Source: Halobacteriovoraceae bacterium
GTDB taxonomy: Bacteria > Bdellovibrionota > Bacteriovoracia > Bacteriovoracales > Bacteriovoracaceae
Assembly: GCA_002713145.1 (NCBI GenBank)
Contig: PAVS01000023.1
Location: forward strand, 124,001-188,000
DNA: 64,000 nucleotides
Direction: 5' to 3'
Shown here: positions 58,907-64,000 of the stretch, one piece after another
How positions within the stretch are numbered: the stretch's first letter is position 1
Layout of the letters: each line of letters opens with the position of its first letter
Notes under the pieces: model-generated
Database searches by the model: none
Told to the model about the DNA's origin: nothing
The model's input: only the letters and a program-made list of their open reading frames with translations
Program-made: the position numbers and the translations under genes

Positions 58907-60091
58907 AGTAAATACGATTTATCTGAGTTTAAACATAAGAAAATGGCTCTTGTTCTCTCTGGTGGTGTGGTTAAGGCTGCAGCGTGGCATATTGGCGTCA
59001 CCCTGGCGCTAGAAGAGCTTGGGTTTACCATGAAAAGTAATCGCAATGCCCTTGAAACAGATATACAAAGGCCTTTGGAAATTGGCACTTATGTTGGTTC
59101 AAGCGCAGGAGCTATGATCAGTATTTTTCTCGCTACCGGCTATACCCCTCAAGAAATAATTAATGGGGCTTTTGGGCTTAACAAAAGCTCGATGAAAAAG
59201 CTCAGTTATAAAGATATGTTTTATATTCACAGGCGAAAATTCAAGCCTAAAAAAAGAGATCTCTACCACCCCCTGGAAGAGTTCCCTTCACTGGTGAAAA
59301 ACTTGTTGGCCCCTATTATTGGATTTCCCGGGCTTTTTTCCACAGAAGGTGTTCGGAAGTATCTTTTGAATGGCATTTTGGAGGTGGATACTTTCGAGGA
59401 ATATATACCTGATTTATTTATTGTAGGGACTCAACTCGATCACTCTCAAAAAACAATTTTTGGACGCTATAATTATCCCAACCCAAGTCATGATATAACA
59501 GCTGTTTACCAAACAGGCGTCTCTATTTCTAATGCGGCTGCAGCGAGTATGTCGGTGCCACCTTTTTATGCGCCTTATCCGGTTAAGAACCCCAATACAG
59601 ATGAAATTAACTACTATATTGATGGTGAAATTCGAGAGACTCTCTCAACTCATGTCGCAGAAGATAATGGATGTGACATCATTATAAGTTCATGGACTCA
59701 CACTCCCTATCATTATCATGATGAAGTAGGATCTCTGATTAATTACGGTCTTCCTTCTATTGCCATTCAATCAATCTATTTATTAATTCAAAAAAAGATT
59801 GTCGCCAGTCGTGCTAAAAGAGCATCGGCGATAGACATCCTCAACACTGTTTCAGAATATATGAAGCAAGAAAAATTCTCGAATGCTCATCGAAGAGATA
59901 TCTTGGCGATGCTTGAACGTAAACTTAATGTGAATCCCAATGTTAAGCTTATTGATATTTGCCCAGATCCTCATGACTATAAATTATTTTTTGCCAATGC
60001 ATTTTCACTTAATCCCAATGTGGCTTCACATGCTGTAAAAGCTGGGTATAAAAAAGCGATGCAGGTGCTCAGCCAACCCGAGTTTTTATGA
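58904..60091 (+). CDS. Patatin-like phospholipase
   Basis: A 395-residue lipid hydrolase. The oxyanion region is LVLSGGVVKAAAWHIGVTLALEELG (changed from the usual GGGxxG), the nucleophile elbow is GSSAG with Ser 67, and the second catalytic residue is the Asp in YYIDGEI. No signal peptide, so it is cytoplasmic unless exported by a dedicated system. The long C-terminal part is helical. It overlaps the MltD-like gene by four bases (ATGA), so the two are made together. Lipid and peptidoglycan hydrolases side by side suit envelope turnover or prey attack; that is inference. Confidence 0.9.
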   Translation: MSKYDLSEFKHKKMALVLSGGVVKAAAWHIGVTLALEELGFTMKSNRNALETDIQRPLEIGTYVGSSAGAMISIFLATGYTPQEIINGAFGLNKSSMKKLSYKDMFYIHRRKFKPKKRDLYHPLEEFPSLVKNLLAPIIGFPGLFSTEGVRKYLLNGILEVDTFEEYIPDLFIVGTQLDHSQKTIFGRYNYPNPSHDITAVYQTGVSISNAAAASMSVPPFYAPYPVKNPNTDEINYYIDGEIRETLSTHVAEDNGCDIIISSWTHTPYHYHDEVGSLINYGLPSIAIQSIYLLIQKKIVASRAKRASAIDILNTVSEYMKQEKFSNAHRRDILAMLERKLNVNPNVKLIDICPDPHDYKLFFANAFSLNPNVASHAVKAGYKKAMQVLSQPEFL

Positions 60092-61368
60092 TCCGATTAT
60101 GTTTTTTCGTTTTACTTTTTTCGGTATTTGCAAATGCCAAAGAAAAGGAAGTCAATTATTTAACAGATCCAGAAAATAGGATTCATGAATTCTTTGCCAT
60201 TCCTGAATACTTTGAACATAACGTTAATTTCTGGTTTGCGATATACACCAAACATTCCTATTACGAAGTTTTGCTCCACGATAGCGAGAGGCTTGACCTT
60301 GTTTATAATGTGGTCGATTTCAATAGCATTTATAATTCCAATCTTAATAAATACGCAAAAGAAAATTTAAAGAAAAAGCTTGAGCGAGAAAAAATTAATG
60401 AGGTAAAAAAAATCTTTAAAACTCTTGAAACAAAGAATTTTAAAAAACTCAATCACCGAGAATTTCAACTGGTTGAAACCATCCGAAAAGCAGGCTTCAA
60501 AATTCCCGTCTCCCAATCGAAACGAAAAAAACTTTTTAAAGGACTTGCGAGCAATATTAGAAGCCAAAGTGGCCAGAAAGATAAAATTTTTAAAGGTATA
60601 GCAAGTAGCCGCGAGTATATTCATCAAATGCACCGATTTAGAGAACTGTTTAAGTTACCTGAAGAAGTTCTCACCATTCCTTTTTTAGAGTCGAGCTTTA
60701 ATTTAAAAGCCCACTCTAAAGCAAGTGCAGTCGGGATCTGGCAGTTTATGGAATACACCAATAACTTGGTCATGCCCCGCAAGACTAGCGCTATTGACTA
60801 CCGAAAGAACCCTATCATCTCAACCTTAGCTGCTCTCCAACTGCTTAAAGAAAACAAACTCATCCTAAGAACTTGGGATCTGGCTATATCTGCCTATAAT
60901 GCCGGTACAAGAGAACTAGTCAGAGCGCGCCAAAAGTACAGAAAGAGAAAGGGTCTTGATCTCGCTTATATTTTGCAACACTACAATCATGATAGTCTGG
61001 GCTTTGCCGTTAAGAACTTCTATTCAGAGTTTCTGGCGCTCACTCATGCACTTGCCTATAAAGAAAACCTCTATCCCGTTCAAGAAATCAAAACGGTTAA
61101 AAAAGAAAAACAAATAGATATCTATGTTAGCAAATGTAGAATTAGGCCCGCGACTTTTTTCTCAAAAATAAAAAGCTCTGCTTATGATATTCAAGAACTT
61201 AATGCTCACTTTCTTAAACCAAAGAAGACCTACTCAAGAGGAAGTTTAATTGTCAGTGACGTTGAGCTCACCAGTAGAAAATACTTCAAAATCTCAGACA
61301 AAGATTTAGTTAAACTTCATCCTAAAAAGTTTTATCAACTTATTAGAAATAAAAAATGTGGGAGTTAA
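60088..61368 (+). CDS. MltD-like lytic transglycosylase
   Basis: A 426-residue exported enzyme; signal MIRLCFFVLLFSVFANA. Residues 25-180 are a helical, Lys-rich lead. The SLT domain (about 180-330) has the catalytic Glu 201 in IPFLESSFN, then AVGIWQFM, LAALQLL and LAISAYNAG, the pattern of family 1D (MltD). Instead of LysM repeats the C-terminus has a short domain with YVSKCRIRP and a strand-rich end. Probably periplasmic, cutting peptidoglycan to anhydro-muropeptides. Its ATG overlaps the patatin stop. The 236 bases downstream hold no gene I can support. Confidence 0.9.
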   Translation: MIRLCFFVLLFSVFANAKEKEVNYLTDPENRIHEFFAIPEYFEHNVNFWFAIYTKHSYYEVLLHDSERLDLVYNVVDFNSIYNSNLNKYAKENLKKKLEREKINEVKKIFKTLETKNFKKLNHREFQLVETIRKAGFKIPVSQSKRKKLFKGLASNIRSQSGQKDKIFKGIASSREYIHQMHRFRELFKLPEEVLTIPFLESSFNLKAHSKASAVGIWQFMEYTNNLVMPRKTSAIDYRKNPIISTLAALQLLKENKLILRTWDLAISAYNAGTRELVRARQKYRKRKGLDLAYILQHYNHDSLGFAVKNFYSEFLALTHALAYKENLYPVQEIKTVKKEKQIDIYVSKCRIRPATFFSKIKSSAYDIQELNAHFLKPKKTYSRGSLIVSDVELTSRKYFKISDKDLVKLHPKKFYQLIRNKKCGS

Positions 61369-61604
61369 ACTTCATTTTTTGAATAAAGAAAACACAAACT
61401 AAGCAACGAGGCATATGGTAGGTATAGTACTGGGTCTTTATCGAGGCGCTTGTAAACCCTAATTTAAAATCATATATGATATTTTTTAAAAAGATCTTTT
61501 GTAAGACCTCTTGAAATTGAACTTTATAGCATATGTCCTGCTTCGGTCTTTGAGTATGAGTTTTCTTTATCACACTCTGTTCAACAAATTGATTGGAGTT
61601 AAAC

Positions 61605-63809
61605 TTATAGCTGCTCGATTAAATAAGTAGATTCAGAACAGAATGATTGTAGGTATTGAGCCGAGTTATCCGTGTAGTTAACTTTTACATTAATCACACC
61701 TTGATCTTCACCCATCAAAAAGACTCGTTTGGATTGTTCACTAAAATCTTGATAGAACTTGCCATCACTATCTAGGATATTTATTTGCATATTCATTAAA
61801 CCGTGGGCACTTTGACCATTAAAAACGATTTCACGTACAGGCTTTGTAAGGTTAAGTTGAACGATACATTTGCTTGCAGATTTCGAAAGATCAAATTTTG
61901 ATATGACATAGTTGATATAGGCTTCTGTAGGAACCACTAGGCTTTCTTGTCGCCATTTTCCAATAAAAACACTTTCTTTTAAATGCTTGAGCTCATAATA
62001 TTTTCTCAGGCCAACTGGATATTGCATATTTTTGACGATGTATTTATTTAAAGAGTCTTTAGCAACTTCTCCCTTATAGCTCCAAGTAGATATGTCATCT
62101 GATTTGATATCTAGGAGTGGTTTACAATTAGAGGCGAGACCTTCTTCATAAAGATAGAAAGTATCTTTTTTAACCTTGGCATAGAAGTTCGGCTCATAAT
62201 AAATTTCATCTGCAGCAAGATAGACTATCTTTGTCACAGTTTCTCTATCTATAGTATTGAAATTGAGAAGATTGTTTCCGGACTGAACGCCTATAAAAAG
62301 AACAAAATAATATTCACTATCATCACGATTTATAATATTAAGATTTTTATCAAGATAAAACTTATACTCATAAGTTCTCTCTCCATCTATTTCCACATCT
62401 TCGGTCTTATCATCTAACTCAACCAAAAGATGAGCACCCATGCCACGTAGATTATTTCTATTTAGTATTCTATTAAATTTATCATTACTAAAGACAGGAA
62501 TGTTGGCCTTGAGATGACCTGGTTCAAAAACCAGATCCATGGTTGTTGGAAAATAACCGGCTCTATAAATACTGGCCCTACGTACCGAAAGTTGAGTAGC
62601 CATTTGAGTACTCATGGTGATTTTTCCACTGCCATGATCTTTGTATATGGCGTTTAAGTCATCATGAAAACGCACATCAAAATTAAATAGTTTATCATTC
62701 ACCTTATTTTGATCAATTCCACTCAGTTGTATTTCATAGCTGGCTTTATAAGTTTGATCATTATGTAGAAGACTTTCATCTAAGCAAGCATAAGAGGGCT
62801 GTTGTTTTACTTTGCCACTTTTCTCACCGTTCAGAAAACCATTTATAACGTCTTGGTTAACCGACTGAGAGGCTTGTGCCACTTCATCTTTTTTAGGAAG
62901 CTTGGGAAGATTTTTAATCTTTTTAAACTTCTTTTTTGCTGGAGTTGGCGAAGCCTTGTTCGCTTGGGAAGCACTGTTTTGCACCAGCTTTCCTACGATG
63001 GCGGTTTGCATACTCAAAAGACTATCGTCTGAGGTATCAGTAGGCTCTGGTCGTTTAAGTTTTTGTTGAACTGATGGTTTAACACTTTTGACTTTATCAG
63101 ATTTTTCCTCATTTTTTGAGTAGTCAAAAAAGACTAAGTCATCATTAATTTCATCAGCACCTGATTCTTTGAGCTTTCTAGGGAAATTCAATTTATCATT
63201 GGCAGCAAGTTTGGTTTGAACCACATCAGACGTTTCATTGTTTGAAATTCTAGCAATGGCTTTTTTATTTTTTGTATTTTCTAATTTTTTATATTCAGCA
63301 AATCTTTGCAGGTTCGAAGCTTTTTTACTCCAAGAAACAATTTTTAATTTTTTAACTTTAAATGGTTTTTGTTCTTCTTGTTCGTTTAAGCTTAATTCAA
63401 AATGACTCACTTTATTTAGATTTTTCTTTTTACGAGGTAGTGGTTTTTCTGTTTTGACAGCATCAACCTTTTCTTTCTTAAAAGCATTTACTTTTTTTAC
63501 CAAGGTATACTTAGGCTTAATAGGAGCTGCTTGCTTTACAGAAATATTATCGACGGGAGTGAAGTCGATTGCTTTGTAACTTGTTATTTGTTTTGAGCTT
63601 AACACTGGATCTGACTTTAAAACTTTTTCTACTGTAGAAATAGTTTGTGCATCAACATCTACTTTATGTTTTAAAATACTTTGATTGTAAGAGTTTGAAA
63701 AAGTAGGAAAGGATTGAGAGATCGTTTGAAAAGAATGTTCGACAGCAAAGTTTGCAATGCAAACAGCGAGGACTGCGAAAAAAGTATTCATCATGAAAAA
63801 TCTTTTCAT
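61605..63809 (-). CDS. Large secreted hypothetical protein, 734 aa
   Basis: An exported or membrane-anchored protein with N-terminal MKRFFMMNTFFAVLAVCIANFAVE. Residues 45-330 are extremely Lys/Ser/Asn-rich with KxKK runs and little predicted structure. Residues about 335-734 are beta-rich with several Cys (YACLDES, SNCKPLL, SKCIVQL, FCSESTY), perhaps Ig- or jelly-roll-like domains. I recognise no family. The ATG at 63809 is preceded by TACAAT at seven bases and lacks a ribosome site. The palindromic sites at 63891-63996 lie upstream. Confidence 0.68.
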   Translation of the reverse strand: MKRFFMMNTFFAVLAVCIANFAVEHSFQTISQSFPTFSNSYNQSILKHKVDVDAQTISTVEKVLKSDPVLSSKQITSYKAIDFTPVDNISVKQAAPIKPKYTLVKKVNAFKKEKVDAVKTEKPLPRKKKNLNKVSHFELSLNEQEEQKPFKVKKLKIVSWSKKASNLQRFAEYKKLENTKNKKAIARISNNETSDVVQTKLAANDKLNFPRKLKESGADEINDDLVFFDYSKNEEKSDKVKSVKPSVQQKLKRPEPTDTSDDSLLSMQTAIVGKLVQNSASQANKASPTPAKKKFKKIKNLPKLPKKDEVAQASQSVNQDVINGFLNGEKSGKVKQQPSYACLDESLLHNDQTYKASYEIQLSGIDQNKVNDKLFNFDVRFHDDLNAIYKDHGSGKITMSTQMATQLSVRRASIYRAGYFPTTMDLVFEPGHLKANIPVFSNDKFNRILNRNNLRGMGAHLLVELDDKTEDVEIDGERTYEYKFYLDKNLNIINRDDSEYYFVLFIGVQSGNNLLNFNTIDRETVTKIVYLAADEIYYEPNFYAKVKKDTFYLYEEGLASNCKPLLDIKSDDISTWSYKGEVAKDSLNKYIVKNMQYPVGLRKYYELKHLKESVFIGKWRQESLVVPTEAYINYVISKFDLSKSASKCIVQLNLTKPVREIVFNGQSAHGLMNMQINILDSDGKFYQDFSEQSKRVFLMGEDQGVINVKVNYTDNSAQYLQSFCSESTYLIEQL

Positions 63810-63816
63810 TAATAAT

Positions 63817-63844
63817 ATTGTACATTTATATTTTTGTTTTCCAA
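63817..63844 (-). promoter_or_regulatory. Promoter with leaderless start for 61605-63809 gene
   Basis: On the minus strand: -35 TTGGAA (63839-63844), 16-base spacer, -10 TACAAT (63817-63822), seven bases, ATG at 63809. No ribosome site. Confidence 0.5.
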
Positions 63845-63890
63845 GAACTTCTTAAGTCTTTTTTAAGAGTTAAAAATGAGAAAAAGATTT

Positions 63891-63996
63891 TGGTCCTATC
63901 GGACCATTTTAAAAAAAATGTTTTTGGTTCTATGGGGGCAGTTTGATTGAGTAGTCACATTAAAAAAATATTTTTGGTTCTATAGAACCAAAAATA
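63891..63996. promoter_or_regulatory. Three copies of a palindromic operator-like site
   Basis: Site 1 (63891-63906) TGGTCCTATCGGACCA; site 2 (about 63921-63938) has an intact left half TTTTTGGTTCTAT and a degraded right half; site 3 (63969-63996) is a perfect 28-base palindrome centred on GGTTCTATAGAACC. Centres are 34 and 50 bases apart. They lie upstream of the minus-strand promoter at 63817-63844 and may also serve a gene beyond the right edge. Confidence 0.6.
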
Positions 63997-64000
63997 ATGA

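Noticed and set aside
61343..61573. 76-codon minus-strand reading frame after the MltD-like gene
   Set aside because: Starts inside the MltD-like gene, has unusual composition and no domain. The 61369-61604 gap shows nothing else I can support.
61361..61606. 12-base direct repeat GGAGTTAAACTT at 61361 and 61595
   Set aside because: One 12-base match within a few hundred bases is expected about once by chance in a window this size, and no mobile element lies between.
1..64000. CRISPR array, insertion sequence, prophage or toxin-antitoxin system
   Set aside because: No regularly spaced repeats, transposase or integrase motifs were seen. The small RHH and HTH proteins have no toxin-like partner.

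Overview
The window looks like chromosomal DNA of a low-GC Gram-negative bacterium, most like the predatory Bdellovibrionota (Bacteriovoracales / Halobacteriovorax type). This placement is an inference. It rests on AT-rich DNA, many outer-membrane barrels and lipoproteins, LptF/G and LptM-like genes, class A PBP and lytic transglycosylases, an AmgK-MurU peptidoglycan recycling pair, and abundant family-less secreted proteins. I see no insertion sequence, integrase, phage gene, CRISPR array or rRNA. There is one tRNA (Gln, TTG). Coding density is very high and no gene-free stretch exceeds 300 bases; the longest is 45754-46048.

Layout. 1-2560 (minus): lipA (cut by the window edge), a hypothetical, a lipoprotein and a membrane PilZ protein; a small ferredoxin diverges from them. 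2765-7007 (minus): MurU-like and AmgK-like sugar recycling enzymes behind an M48-like lipoprotein that has lost its zinc ligands, a LysM lipoprotein and a deoxynucleoside kinase. 7157-12411 (plus): an outer-membrane protein, an LptM-like lipoprotein, folK, acyl-CoA dehydrogenase, etfB-etfA, a terminator and a DUF374 acyltransferase. 12408-20280: secreted and membrane hypotheticals, a cysteine-rich secreted protein, Mrp/ApbC with a DUF4388-like partner, a HAMP membrane protein and a soluble lytic transglycosylase. 20277-25087 (minus): ychF, pth, prs, tRNA-Gln and a class A PBP. 25176-30693: porin-like and secreted proteins. 30697-37544 (plus): a CFI-box protein, lptF/G, def, fmt, rpe, hutH and a methyltransferase.

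37541-48243 is the most unusual part. Four minus-strand genes encode a five-heme lipoprotein of 1475 residues, a Tat-exported protein, a cysteine-rich lipoprotein and a DUF1588-like c-type cytochrome. They face a plus-strand barrel-like protein with an N-terminal CxxCH heme site. Together they look like an uncharacterised cell-envelope redox system. 48243-52709 holds hutI, a TlpA-like thioredoxin, a lone prepilin-like peptide, glpK and a lipoprotein; next comes a secreted-protein gene broken by one in-frame stop. 53356-58788 (minus): a lipoprotein, radA, a divergent ligA, an outer-membrane protein and a small HTH protein. 58904-63809: patatin phospholipase, an MltD-like transglycosylase and a 734-residue secreted protein. 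The window ends in three copies of a palindromic operator-like site.

Two expression themes recur. At least nine genes have a sigma70-like -10 box ending 6 or 7 bases before an ATG and no Shine-Dalgarno, so they are probably leaderless. All four genes of the cytochrome cluster instead have unusually G-rich ribosome sites.
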